A stretch of 58,317 nucleotides of DNA from IMG/VR virus record IMGVR_UViG_3300045051_000401, positions 1 through 58,317 of that record; one strand, given 5' to 3'. The first letter of the stretch is position 1. Each line of letters opens with the position of its first letter. The position numbers and the translations under genes were made by a program. Positions 42,075-49,217 of this stretch are shown here, piece after piece. The notes below the pieces were generated by a model. The model saw nothing but the letters and a program-made list of their open reading frames with translations. It searched no databases and was not told the origin of the DNA. The stretch is from a virus.

Positions 42075-42182
42075 CGGCTCTGTGAATGACCGGGGAGGAA
42101 AAGGGTATGGATAACGAAAGACACGCAATAGAGGTAGGAAGCCGACCGGAGGCGGTGGCACCGGTCGATTCACTGGTTAGCC
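42071..42182 (+). repeat. attC-like site 2 (long form, 112 bp)
   Basis: ATAAC (42071-42075) and GTTAGCC (42176-42182) bracket the arms GTGAATGACCGG (42082-42093) and CCGGTCGATTCAC (42161-42173), which pair with a single extra G, like the extrahelical base of attC sites. The 67-base terminal loop contains an SD (GGGGAGG) and the ATG of the following gene. Site 5 at 43494 has the same 112-bp length and layout with no indels. Confidence 0.55.
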
Positions 42183-42379
42183 ATTTCTCCCGCAGTGACA
42201 TATTTGCCGTATCTCAATTATTATCAGCGGCTACCGCCATTGAGATTGCCTACACTCAGCTTGAGCGGTTGCCGAACCGCTCTGTTCTGGCGCTCAAGCT
42301 AGAGCTTGGAAAAGAGATTAGCACCCTACGGCGCTTGCACGAAACGGCTATTAACTTGGCCGTAGAACTTAATGGATAA
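42107..42379 (+). CDS. Cassette gene translated from within attC-like site 2
   Basis: 90 residues. The ATG and the first 24 codons (MDNERHAIEVGSRPEAVAPV and on) lie inside the repeat and are shared with the gene at 43530. From codon 26 on the sequence is unique: a helical protein (AVSQLLSAATAIEIAYTQLE). Thus a repeat supplies the start and N-terminus of an otherwise startless cassette. Function unknown. Confidence 0.55.
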   Translation: MDNERHAIEVGSRPEAVAPVDSLVSHFSRSDIFAVSQLLSAATAIEIAYTQLERLPNRSVLALKLELGKEISTLRRLHETAINLAVELNG

Positions 42380-42424
42380 CGATCAGCGTTCAGCGCCTTG
42401 TGCGCTGGAATAAGCTGGTTAGAT
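42376..42424 (+). repeat. attC-like site 3
   Basis: The best-formed site. AAC/GTT ends, CAGC (42384-42387)/GCTG (42414-42417), and TTCAGCGC (42389-42396)/GCGCTGGAA (42402-42410) pair with one bulged G and a 5-base loop CTTGT. The right box GTTAGAT fits GTTRRRY exactly. It begins at the stop codon of the upstream gene. Confidence 0.7.
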
Positions 42425-42479
42425 TACGAAAGACCGCTACGGGAATTCCCGCAACGGAACAAAATCAAGGAGTTATACC

Positions 42480-42668
42480 ATGAGTATAAGCCAAAATTTA
42501 AAACTGTTGCAGGACGTTTTCCTTCGTTGCCCTGTTACTGGCGAACGTCAAGCAATACAGCAGGTACGTTCAGCCGATGATGGGATAGTTGGACTAGAAA
42601 TCACAACTCGCGGAAAATCTACAGCTTGGATACATCGGATTACCACAGAAGAAACCAGAGTAATCTAA
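42480..42668 (+). CDS. Cassette gene: small hypothetical protein
   Basis: 62 residues with CAAGGAG upstream. LQDVFLRCPVTGERQAIQQV then GLEITTRGKSTAWIHR suggests a small beta-rich fold. Its end (CAGAGTAATCTAACGGG) is identical over 17 bases to the end of the pseudogene at 41630, as if it once had the same attC type, now truncated. Confidence 0.5.
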   Translation: MSISQNLKLLQDVFLRCPVTGERQAIQQVRSADDGIVGLEITTRGKSTAWIHRITTEETRVI

Positions 42669-42695
42669 CGGGCTATCAGATCAGGGGAGGCAGTA

Positions 42696-42983
42696 ATGGA
42701 CGAGAGAGATTTTGCTGACATGGAAATATTTGATTTACACGGAAATATTGAGGAAGAAGAACCTTCCCCTGCATCTTCTGGTTATAGCCCTTGGGTGCCT
42801 CCATTTCATTTTGACACGGTTGCAATCTTCGACAGTAAGGGTCATCGGGTCTGTGATATGCGGGGATGGGGATTTCTCACTGGCGGCGGTTCTCTGAATC
42901 TTCCAGAGGATGAAGCGGCCAAAATTCAGGACGCAATGGGCGAAAAAATAGCGGCTCTGATGAATAAGGATGCAGGGCTATAA
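42696..42983 (+). CDS. Cassette gene: hypothetical acidic protein
   Basis: 95 residues with GGGGAGG upstream. An acidic N-terminus is followed by HFDTVAIFDSKGHRVCDMRG and a helical tail. It resembles small phage-encoded proteins but no family was recognised. Its TAA is part of attC-like site 4. Confidence 0.5.
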   Translation: MDERDFADMEIFDLHGNIEEEEPSPASSGYSPWVPPFHFDTVAIFDSKGHRVCDMRGWGFLTGGGSLNLPEDEAAKIQDAMGEKIAALMNKDAGL

Positions 42984-43028
42984 CGGCTTGAACACAGCGG
43001 CTTGACCGCTGCTGTGTCGTGGTTATGA
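42980..43028 (+). repeat. attC-like site 4
   Basis: TAAC (42981-42984) and GTTATGA (43022-43028) enclose ACACAGCGG and CCGCTGCTGTGT arms around the loop CTTGA, with a three-base bulge. The right half CGTGGTTATGAT is identical in site 6. Confidence 0.65.
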
Positions 43029-43051
43029 TCCGTTTGCCACCGTCGGGAAAA

Positions 43052-43102
43052 TACGCAATGCACATTATTTTGTGTTGACATGGTACGCAATGCGTGTATA
43101 AT
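43052..43102 (+). promoter_or_regulatory. Consensus promoter with direct-repeat operator
   Basis: TTGACA (43075-43080), 16 bp, TATAAT (43097-43102): both boxes are perfect sigma-70 consensus. The direct repeat TACGCAATGC occurs at 43052-43061 and 43083-43092, the second between the boxes, as for an autorepressed promoter. The Xre gene two positions downstream is the likely repressor. Confidence 0.75.
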
Positions 43103-43138
43103 TGGAGTCAAGATGAAGCAAATTCAAGGGGGTTCCAA

Positions 43139-43321
43139 ATGGCACACAAATTAGCAAACGGAAATTATCGGCACAATGGAACGGATATAATCAAGGAGCA
43201 AGTGGCAACCAGTTATGGATTCGGTTTCGTCTGGTACGTGAGGACTCGGAAAGGTCGCAAATTCGACACACTGAAGCTGGCAGTAGATTTTATTGATAGC
43301 TGGTCGGATGATGGGCAATGA
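43139..43321 (+). CDS. Cassette gene: possible toxin of an Xre pair
   Basis: 60 residues from ATG 43139 (AAGGGGG upstream). Contains SYGFGFVWYVRTRKGRKFDT. It is basic and compact, and overlaps the Xre gene (ATGA). A small protein followed by an Xre gene under an operator-bearing promoter is the layout of toxin-antitoxin cassettes, but I do not recognise a toxin family, so this is inference. Confidence 0.5.
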   Translation: MAHKLANGNYRHNGTDIIKEQVATSYGFGFVWYVRTRKGRKFDTLKLAVDFIDSWSDDGQ

Positions 43322-43497
43322 CCGGCGATGAACTCCGAGAGAAACGAAAAGCCGCAGGATTGTCGATGTCAAAAGCGGCAGACCTTACTGGCACACCGTA
43401 TCGAACATGGCAGGATTGGGAAGGTGGAAAACGCAGGGTGCCGGGGTTGGCCTTTGCGTGGCTGGAATTGTATCAGAAGCAACATCAAGGATCATAA
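43318..43497 (+). CDS. Cassette gene: Xre-family HTH protein
   Basis: 59 residues. MTGDELREKRKAAGLSMSKA then LTGTPYRTWQDWEGGKR is a clear Cro/CI-type HTH followed by a short helix. It could be an antitoxin and autorepressor for the gene before it. Its TAA lies in attC-like site 5. Confidence 0.72.
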   Translation: MTGDELREKRKAAGLSMSKAADLTGTPYRTWQDWEGGKRRVPGLAFAWLELYQKQHQGS

Positions 43498-43605
43498 CGG
43501 GTCTGTGAATGACCGGGGAGGGAAAGCAAATGGACAACGAAAGACACGCAATTGAAGCAGAAAGCCGACCGGAGAGTAAAACACCGGTCGATTCACTAGT
43601 TAGCT
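43494..43605 (+). repeat. attC-like site 5 (long form, 112 bp)
   Basis: ATAAC (43494-43498) and GTTAGCT (43599-43605) with arms GTGAATGACCGG (43505-43516) and CCGGTCGATTCAC (43584-43596). It aligns to site 2 over 112 bases with no indels and scattered substitutions. The loop again holds GGGGAGG and an ATG. Confidence 0.55.
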
Positions 43606-43826
43606 TGCCTCGGTCGCTTACCGCTGAGAATGGTGCAAAAGCGTTACTAATTGGAGAGTTCCACGAAATAGTTACAATGTCATGCCCTGAATGTGGTGGT
43701 GATGACGAATATCTTGAAGATTGTGATACCTGCTTCGGCCAGGGATATATCAACAAAAAAGTGGCCGTTGAATGGGATACGATCAAGCGTATTTACGCCA
43801 AGGTAGTGGAACATTTTACAAGCTAA
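43530..43826 (+). CDS. Cassette gene translated from within attC-like site 5
   Basis: 98 residues. The first 25 codons (MDNERHAIEAESRPESKTPV and on) come from the repeat; the rest is unrelated to the gene at 42107. The unique part has CPECGG and CDTCFGQGY, a DnaJ-type zinc-ribbon half. It ends in attC-like site 6. Confidence 0.58.
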   Translation: MDNERHAIEAESRPESKTPVDSLVSLPRSLTAENGAKALLIGEFHEIVTMSCPECGGDDEYLEDCDTCFGQGYINKKVAVEWDTIKRIYAKVVEHFTS

Positions 43827-43885
43827 CGACTAAGCGCACCAGCCGGGGGCCGTTTCCCGGCCTGTGTGCCGCGTCGTGGTTATGA
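43824..43885 (+). repeat. attC-like site 6
   Basis: TAAC (43824-43827) and GTTATGA (43879-43885). GCGCAC pairs with GTGTGC and GCCGGG (43842-43847) with CCCGGC (43856-43861), with bulges, around an eight-base loop. It shares CGTGGTTATGAT with site 4. Confidence 0.65.
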
Positions 43886-43906
43886 TGCACTGTTGGAGAT
43901 GATCAA

Positions 43907-44374
43907 ATGGGGTTAAAAAGAGAATTGGCGGGCATACGCTTTGGAAAGCTCATAGCCATAGAGTCAGTTAAAAAAATAGAACGGCCAAAAGAAACATATT
44001 GGAAATGTTTGTGTGATTGCGGAAACGAATCAATCGTAGCAACGAAATCGCTTGTATGCGGAAATACTAAATCTTGCGGGTGCGGAATGCCCAGAAATAA
44101 GGACTTTTGCAAAAACGGTCACCCGCTTGATGGAAAATCAAATAAACAACGCTTTTGCACAATTTGCCATGCACTCTCAAGAAAGAAATACCATGATTCT
44201 GAGCGTGGAGAAAAAGCCAAAAAAAGATGGAAAAGAAATAAGAAAGAAAACATATCAAATTCTTACATAGCCGACATTGTGAAATTAAAAATAAAAGAGA
44301 TGCCGAAAGAGTTTTTAGAGATTTACCGTTTAAAAATAACACTACAAAGGGAGGCTCGGAATGCAAGGAATTAA
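43907..44374 (+). CDS. Cassette gene: Cys-rich DNA-binding protein of homing-endonuclease type
   Basis: 155 residues with GGAGAT upstream. WKCLCDCGNESIVATKSLVC then KSCGCG is the zinc-binding segment often seen in phage AP2/HNH-associated proteins. FCKNGHPLDG and FCTICHALSRKK provide a second metal site. The C-terminus is Lys-rich. No intact HNH catalytic motif is seen. The gene is clearly AT-rich, so probably recently acquired. Confidence 0.6.
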   Translation: MGLKRELAGIRFGKLIAIESVKKIERPKETYWKCLCDCGNESIVATKSLVCGNTKSCGCGMPRNKDFCKNGHPLDGKSNKQRFCTICHALSRKKYHDSERGEKAKKRWKRNKKENISNSYIADIVKLKIKEMPKEFLEIYRLKITLQREARNARN

Positions 44375-44594
44375 CACAGTCAACGACCTGAGAACCATTC
44401 TTGCCGAAGAAATCCAGAATATCCGCGACGGCAAAACAACCGCTGCAAATGTCAACGCCATTGTCAACGCGACCGGCAAAATTTTGACGACCGTAAAAAT
44501 GGAGATCGAATACAACAAACTCATCGGCAAAACTCCGCGCATTGATTTTATCAGTGGGCCTGCTACTCCGCCGGAGTTGCCACAAGCATCATAA
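44361..44594 (+). CDS. Cassette gene: hypothetical helical protein
   Basis: 77 residues, overlapping the previous gene by 14 bases. IRDGKTTAANVNAIVNATGK, then EIEYNKLIGKTPRIDF, is a pattern I associate with small phage proteins next to HNH-type genes. Function unknown. It ends with CATAACGGCTTG, a left attC-like box. Confidence 0.5.
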   Translation: MQGINTVNDLRTILAEEIQNIRDGKTTAANVNAIVNATGKILTTVKMEIEYNKLIGKTPRIDFISGPATPPELPQAS

Positions 44595-44625
44595 CGGCTT
44601 GAGGGTGACTTGTCCGCCCTCGCAA
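44591..44625 (+). repeat. Partial attC-like site 7
   Basis: ATAACGGCTTG as in site 4, then GAGGG (44601-44605) and CCCTC (44617-44621) arms, but no GTT right box. It may be a truncated site marking the right end of the array, or a plain hairpin. Confidence 0.35.
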
Positions 44626-44640
44626 AAGGAAAGGGAAATT

Positions 44641-45192
44641 ATGAGCGAAACAGCCACAAACACCACTGGAACGGGCGGTCAAGTCCACCCGATGGTTATG
44701 CAGCAATCCTTGCAAGCGCGGGAGTTCGCTGCTGTAGCCCATGTCGGCCAAACCTACGGCCCCGGTGAACCTTACACGGCACACCTCGACGCTGTTGCAT
44801 CTCTTGTCGGCGATGATGATACGACGCAGGCCATAGCCTATTTGCACGATGTTGTTGAAGATACGCCCGTCCCACTGGCAATAATTAAAGAGACGTTTGG
44901 CCCCTTCGTAGCTGAGTGCGTTGCTCTGCTGACTGACGAGCCAGGGATTAACCGGAAAGAGCGTAAAGCCAAGTCTCACGCGAAACTAGCAAAAGTGGAA
45001 ATTAGCCACTGTGCAGCGTTGGTGGTAAAAGCGGCGGATCGTTGTGCCAATGTTGAAGCCTGTGTGCGGAAGGGTAATAAGGGGCTTTGGGAGATGTACC
45101 GGAGGGAGCAGGAGGCTTTTAGGGCGGCGGCATATCGTCCCGGCCTCTGCGACAACCTCTGGAATCGTATCGACGCAGCTCTTGCTGCATAA
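44641..45192 (+). CDS. HD-domain phosphohydrolase (SpoT/Mesh1-like)
   Basis: 183 residues with GGAAAGGG before ATG. His34 (AVAHVGQTYG), the HLDAV segment, His69-Asp70 (YLHDVVEDT), and a later VKAADRCANVE reproduce the HD ligands of the small ppGpp hydrolase family. Substrate may be (p)ppGpp or another nucleotide. In a phage it may counter stringent or alarmone defence. It lies at the right end of the cassette-like array. Confidence 0.75.
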   Translation: MSETATNTTGTGGQVHPMVMQQSLQAREFAAVAHVGQTYGPGEPYTAHLDAVASLVGDDDTTQAIAYLHDVVEDTPVPLAIIKETFGPFVAECVALLTDEPGINRKERKAKSHAKLAKVEISHCAALVVKAADRCANVEACVRKGNKGLWEMYRREQEAFRAAAYRPGLCDNLWNRIDAALAA

Positions 45193-45248
45193 CTTATGAT
45201 TATACCGACCATGCAAGGTATACTAACCTTTTTGCATAGGAGGTATTT

Positions 45249-45560
45249 ATGTACCGATTCCGCAATAAAGGTAGTCGAAAGTTTAATCACAGAATGGAAA
45301 GATGGTGGGTGGAGGTGCCGGAGGGGCCGCCTCCAAAATACCCGTATGAGCCTCCAGATATTCGCCGGCGGATTATAGTTGAAGATTACGATTACGGCAG
45401 GATGGTGCGGCATGAGTTTGTGCTACTGAAATCGGGCCGTATTGATTGTTATCGAGTGGCTGTTGACGGCAAATTATTGCCTGGCCGTATCGGTTGGTCA
45501 AAGATTTTAGAGTTAGTCAGAAAAGCATTTGTAAGAGCGACAACGAGAGTGTTTGACTGA
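45249..45560 (+). CDS. Hypothetical basic protein
   Basis: 103 residues; TAGGAGG lies seven bases before ATG. It is rich in Arg, Pro and Tyr at the N-terminus, then a beta-rich middle (GRMVRHEFVLLKSGRIDCYR). Function unknown. A TATACT at 45219-45224 could be a -10 box for this gene; no good -35 is seen. Confidence 0.5.
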   Translation: MYRFRNKGSRKFNHRMERWWVEVPEGPPPKYPYEPPDIRRRIIVEDYDYGRMVRHEFVLLKSGRIDCYRVAVDGKLLPGRIGWSKILELVRKAFVRATTRVFD

Positions 45561-45592
45561 AGGTGAAATGAATTCAAGGGCGAGGTTTTTGA

Positions 45593-46534
45593 ATGGCTGT
45601 TGATATCAGAATTTGCACGTCTTTCCCTGGCCATCGGAAAACGCTGAAGCTGATCCGGAGGTTGGGAGCTGAGGCGGTACTTTGTTTATTGCGTCTCTGG
45701 ACATATACGCGGGAATACCGTTTCGACGGCGTGCTGTCAGGAATGGATATTGAGGATATCGAGATCGCTGCAGGGTGGAACGGAGAACCCGGCCGATTCG
45801 TTGTGGAGTGTAAAGATATCGGGTGGCTGGATCTGCGTGATGATGGGGCGTATGAGTGCCATGATTGGATTGATCATCAGCCGTGGGCTATTGGTGAGGA
45901 TATCCGGGCGGATGAGGCCCGTTTCAAGCGCCTGGCTCAAGTTGTGCCGGCCGAGTATAAACGCCTGAAAGATCTGGGCGTTACCCGGATATCTAAACTC
46001 GATTACGAAGCGGCCCGGAGATCTTCCGGGCTGTTCGCCAGCGAGCAGCCGGCAGGCAGCCGGCACACAGCCGGCTCCAATCCTTCCCCTTCCTCTCCAG
46101 AACCAGAAATCAAAGACCAGCAGCAAAGCACGGCCGAGCAGCTGGCGGAAACGCTGGAAGAGCACCAGGAGGATATGCTGCGCTTGTTCCCGGATATCGA
46201 TATCCCGGTGGCCCGTGAGAAATTGCTGCATCATTTCCGGAATAAAGATCGGTTGCTGGATCCCTGGATGACAGCGATCAAGTGGTTTCAGCGGGAGTTT
46301 AAAAAGACGTACCCGAAGGTTTCTCGGGCTTCTCCAGACGACAAGCGGCAGAGCAAAGGCGTGTTGAAGGAAAAAGCGGCGATTGAGGCGGCGCAGGAAG
46401 CGCTCCAGCTCGTAAGGGGGGAAAATGGCTTGGGACGAGGAGGTGCTGCTGGCTCTTCTGGAGTTGACGATTACGCTGGGAATAGATCCCCTTCCGCCAA
46501 AAAGGCAAGCGTTGTACCTGCGTGCGTTGTCTAG
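45593..46534 (+). CDS. Phage replisome organiser-like protein
   Basis: 313 residues. The N-terminal 110 residues (MAVDIRICTSFPGHRKTLKL, then CLLRLWTYTREYRFDG and YECHDWIDHQPW) resemble the winged-helix domain of phage replisome organisers. A Ser/Pro/Glu linker follows, then a helical domain with LRLFPDIDIPVAREKLLHHF and WMTAIKWFQREFKK, seen in DnaD or initiator-type C-termini. The last 37 residues are low complexity, where the gene overlaps the loader-like gene by 110 bases. Confidence 0.68.
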   Translation: MAVDIRICTSFPGHRKTLKLIRRLGAEAVLCLLRLWTYTREYRFDGVLSGMDIEDIEIAAGWNGEPGRFVVECKDIGWLDLRDDGAYECHDWIDHQPWAIGEDIRADEARFKRLAQVVPAEYKRLKDLGVTRISKLDYEAARRSSGLFASEQPAGSRHTAGSNPSPSSPEPEIKDQQQSTAEQLAETLEEHQEDMLRLFPDIDIPVAREKLLHHFRNKDRLLDPWMTAIKWFQREFKKTYPKVSRASPDDKRQSKGVLKEKAAIEAAQEALQLVRGENGLGRGGAAGSSGVDDYAGNRSPSAKKASVVPACVV

Positions 46535-47018
46535 GTGGCCAGCGGAAGAGTTGCGCTTTGCGTGTGTCAGGGCAGCGGAAGAGACGGTTTATACGAAAAT
46601 GCCATTGCCGGCCGAGCTGATCAATTATGCCCGGCAGTATCGCCGGCCGGCGGTGCGTGTGGAACTTTCCCGGACCGCTCTGGATCATACCACCAGTTAC
46701 AACAGCGAGCTGGGTAACCAGGCGGTTGCGAAGGTGATGGCAATGTTCAGCGATTGGGGAGATCTGCCGGATAAGAACCGGGGCAAGATCCCGAGCAAGA
46801 GCGCAGCGCAGCAGCGGGCAGAGTTCTATCAGAGTGAGAGTAGTGAGGATGTGGAAGAAAAGAAATGTCCGTACTGCTACACGGTGCTGGTGCAGCGGGA
46901 AGATGAACCGGATGGCAATTTTAAAGCCCGGAGGTATTGCAACAAGCGTTGCAAGAGTCTGCATCAAAGCGAGCGGCAGCATCGTTTAAAGCGAAAACAG
47001 CGGGTAGATACCGTGTAA
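46425..47018 (+). CDS. Helicase loader-like protein with zinc finger
   Basis: 197 residues from ATG 46425 (AAGGGGGG upstream), overlapping the organiser gene. LPPKRQALYLRALSRWPAEE and KMPLPAELINYARQYRR look like the P-type or DnaC-like loader helical domain. The C-terminus has CPYC and, 24 residues later, CNKRC, a Zn finger. Its order directly after an organiser mirrors lambda O-P. Terminators follow it. Confidence 0.6.
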   Translation: MAWDEEVLLALLELTITLGIDPLPPKRQALYLRALSRWPAEELRFACVRAAEETVYTKMPLPAELINYARQYRRPAVRVELSRTALDHTTSYNSELGNQAVAKVMAMFSDWGDLPDKNRGKIPSKSAAQQRAEFYQSESSEDVEEKKCPYCYTVLVQREDEPDGNFKARRYCNKRCKSLHQSERQHRLKRKQRVDTV

Positions 47019-47025
47019 AAGAGAG

Positions 47026-47078
47026 AGGCCGGGGAAACCTGGCCTTTTTTGTTGTTCAATAAGATATTGAATTTTTTT
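47026..47078 (+). terminator. Tandem terminator at the end of the early region
   Basis: AGGCC (47026-47030)/GGCCT (47041-47045) with inner GG/CC pairs and a T-run to 47050 is a canonical intrinsic terminator. Directly after it, TTCAATA-AGA-TATTGAA (47055-47071) followed by seven T makes a second, AT-rich one. They separate early from late transcription. Confidence 0.75.
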
Positions 47079-47079
47079 C

Positions 47080-47109
47080 TTGAGTAATAGTTTTTGTTGC
47101 GGTAGCTGT
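47080..47109 (+). promoter_or_regulatory. Repeated intergenic element, copy 3
   Basis: TTGAGTAAT, then TTTTTGTTGCGGTAGCTGT, as in copies 1 and 2, but the following palindrome is lost because the terminase start lies there; a related palindrome lies just upstream at 47055. Position right after a terminator and before the first late gene strongly suggests a late promoter. Confidence 0.62.
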
Positions 47110-47114
47110 CAGAT

Positions 47115-47720
47115 ATGGAAGCTGCTACCTCAACAAATTTCGATCGGACCGTGCCGTCTGGCCAGCTCGTGCTGCATGATTTCACCGAGATCATCGGTTA
47201 TGAATCGTCTACGCTGAAAAAGCCACGTAATGAATTGTTCTGTGTGGCGTTTGTTGAGAACGGTGGCCACGCTGCCAAAGCATATCAGAAAGCGATAAAT
47301 CCGGAGTCATCTGATGAACAGGCCCGGAAAAACGCACATAAATTGCTGAAAAAAGACGACATTCGGAGACGAATCACCGAATTGTCAGCAGTGATACGCA
47401 ATCGCACTATCAATGATCTGATTGACTTCCGTTTGCGCGGCATGAAATTCGATCCGGCAAAGTATCTGAGCAATAAAGGAGCGATCAAGATCCATACGCT
47501 CCAGGAAGAGGACCGGATTGGTATTGGATTGGAATCAAAGCTCGTGGACGGGACGCTCTATTATCTCCCGGTGTTCCCTTCCCCGGAGAAGTCGGCCGAT
47601 GCCCTGCAAAAGATGATGGGCCTCGATAAGACCATGATGGAGCACTCGGGCAAGAACGGCGGGCCGATCCAGACCGAGGATGTTATCAAGATCTACATTC
47701 CGGACAATGGCAGAGATTAA
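47115..47720 (+). CDS. terS: Terminase small subunit
   Basis: 201 residues. RNELFCVAFVENGGHAAKAY, then ARKNAHKLLKKDDIRRRITE, is the HTH and helix pattern of the Terminase_2 family, which binds the packaging site. The C-terminal part contacts the large subunit. It overlaps the terL start by 14 bases. The start is not preceded by a strong SD; the ATG lies only 6 bases after the repeated element, so leader is very short. Confidence 0.82.
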   Translation: MEAATSTNFDRTVPSGQLVLHDFTEIIGYESSTLKKPRNELFCVAFVENGGHAAKAYQKAINPESSDEQARKNAHKLLKKDDIRRRITELSAVIRNRTINDLIDFRLRGMKFDPAKYLSNKGAIKIHTLQEEDRIGIGLESKLVDGTLYYLPVFPSPEKSADALQKMMGLDKTMMEHSGKNGGPIQTEDVIKIYIPDNGRD

Positions 47721-49206
47721 GCCTCAGCCGGGACCGCAAGAGAAGTTTCTCGCTACACCGGCGGACATTGCAATTTACGGCGGCGCCGCTGGTGGCGGCA
47801 AGAGTTGGGCGTTGTTGCTGGAACCGCTCCGGCACGTCACGCGGAATCCCGAGTTTACCGCCATGTTCTTTCGGCGCAATGCCGTACAGGTTAAGAACCC
47901 CGGCGGCTTGTGGGATGAAAGCGTTAAGCTCTATCCGCTGGTTGGCTCACAGCCGGTAGCCAATACGATGTTGTGGGATTTTCCGGGCGGTGGCTTTGTC
48001 CGGTTCGGTCATCTGGAAAACGAATCAAGTGTGTTCAACTGGCAGGGGGCGCAGATCCCGCTGATCTGTTTCGACGAGTTGACGCACTTCAGCAGCGCAC
48101 AGTTCTTTTACATGCTCTCTCGTAACCGAAGTACCTGCGGTGTCCGTCCTTATGTCCGGGCCACGACGAACCCGGATGTTGATAGTTGGGTGGCGGAGTT
48201 TATCGCGTGGTGGATAGACCAGGCCACGGGGTTTCCTATCCCGGAGCGTGCCGGCAAGATCCGGTGGTTTATCAGGATCAACGATAAACTGATCTGGGCC
48301 GATACGGCCGAGGAACTGATAGCTACCTACGGATCCGAATCGAGCCCGGTCTTTCCCAAGTCGGTCACGTTCATTCCGGCCTCGATCTATGACAACAAGA
48401 AGCTGATGGAGGCGGACCCCGGTTATCTGGCCAACCTGATGGCGCAGGATGATGTGCAGCGCTCCCGGTTGCTGGATGGCAACTGGAAGATCCGCAAGGC
48501 AGTAAACGGAATCTTCCGCAAGGAATGGCTGCGGTTTACCGATATCCGCCCCGGTACCCTGAACGTGTATATCATGGGGGATCCGGCCGGCAGCAAGAAA
48601 AAGACGAGCGACAATACGGCCATGGCGGTGATCGGCGTCGATGCTGCCCGTAACAAGTTCCTGCTCGACGGGTATTGTCACAAGATGGACCTCAAGGAGC
48701 GTTGGGACGGGATCCGGAAGTTGCGGCGCAAGTGGATGAATCAGCCAGGTGTGCAGCGGGTGGAAGTCGGGTATGAGAAGTACGGGATGCAGTCGGACCT
48801 TGAGTATTTTGAGGAGAAGATGCGGGAAGAGCTGGATTACTTCTCGATCAAGGAGCTGAACTGGTCGCAAAACTCGGGGCAGAGCAAAGAGGACCGGGTG
48901 CAGCGGTTGGTCCCTGATTTCAAGACCGGAAAGTTTTACCTGGCTGCGGTGGTTGAAGGTGAGACGCGCAATCAGCGAACCGTGCGGGAATCAGGGGAAG
49001 CATACCGGATCATGCAGCCGGTGAAGCAGCGGGACCATGAAGGTAATTTGTATGCGCTCAATCAGCGCTTTCTCAATGAGTACCTGAATTTTCCGACAAC
49101 CGGCGTACCTGACGACCTGATCGACGCCTGCAGCCGGTTATATGACATGGAGTACACAGTACCATCCTTTGTTGATGAGGGGATGCTGGTACCGGAAGCG
49201 GCATAG
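47707..49206 (+). CDS. terL: Terminase large subunit
   Basis: 499 residues from ATG 47707. Walker A GGAAGGGKS at 25-33, Walker B LICFDE near residue 123, and a C-terminal RNase H-like nuclease beginning GDPAGSKKKTSDNTAMAVIG near residue 291. This is the Terminase_6-type packaging motor: it translocates DNA into the prohead and cuts it. Length is normal. The family does not by itself show whether packaging is by cos or headful. Confidence 0.93.
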   Translation: MAEIKPQPGPQEKFLATPADIAIYGGAAGGGKSWALLLEPLRHVTRNPEFTAMFFRRNAVQVKNPGGLWDESVKLYPLVGSQPVANTMLWDFPGGGFVRFGHLENESSVFNWQGAQIPLICFDELTHFSSAQFFYMLSRNRSTCGVRPYVRATTNPDVDSWVAEFIAWWIDQATGFPIPERAGKIRWFIRINDKLIWADTAEELIATYGSESSPVFPKSVTFIPASIYDNKKLMEADPGYLANLMAQDDVQRSRLLDGNWKIRKAVNGIFRKEWLRFTDIRPGTLNVYIMGDPAGSKKKTSDNTAMAVIGVDAARNKFLLDGYCHKMDLKERWDGIRKLRRKWMNQPGVQRVEVGYEKYGMQSDLEYFEEKMREELDYFSIKELNWSQNSGQSKEDRVQRLVPDFKTGKFYLAAVVEGETRNQRTVRESGEAYRIMQPVKQRDHEGNLYALNQRFLNEYLNFPTTGVPDDLIDACSRLYDMEYTVPSFVDEGMLVPEAA

Positions 49207-49217
49207 GGGATTGAATC

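Noticed and set aside
42663-42685. A further attC-like site after the gene at 42480
   Set aside because: ATCTAACGGG matches a left box, but there is no palindrome or right GTT box. At best a truncated remnant.
45190-45205. attC-like site after the HD-domain gene
   Set aside because: Only ATAAC and a nearby GATTATACC are present; no pairing arms were found, so the array is not extended to here.
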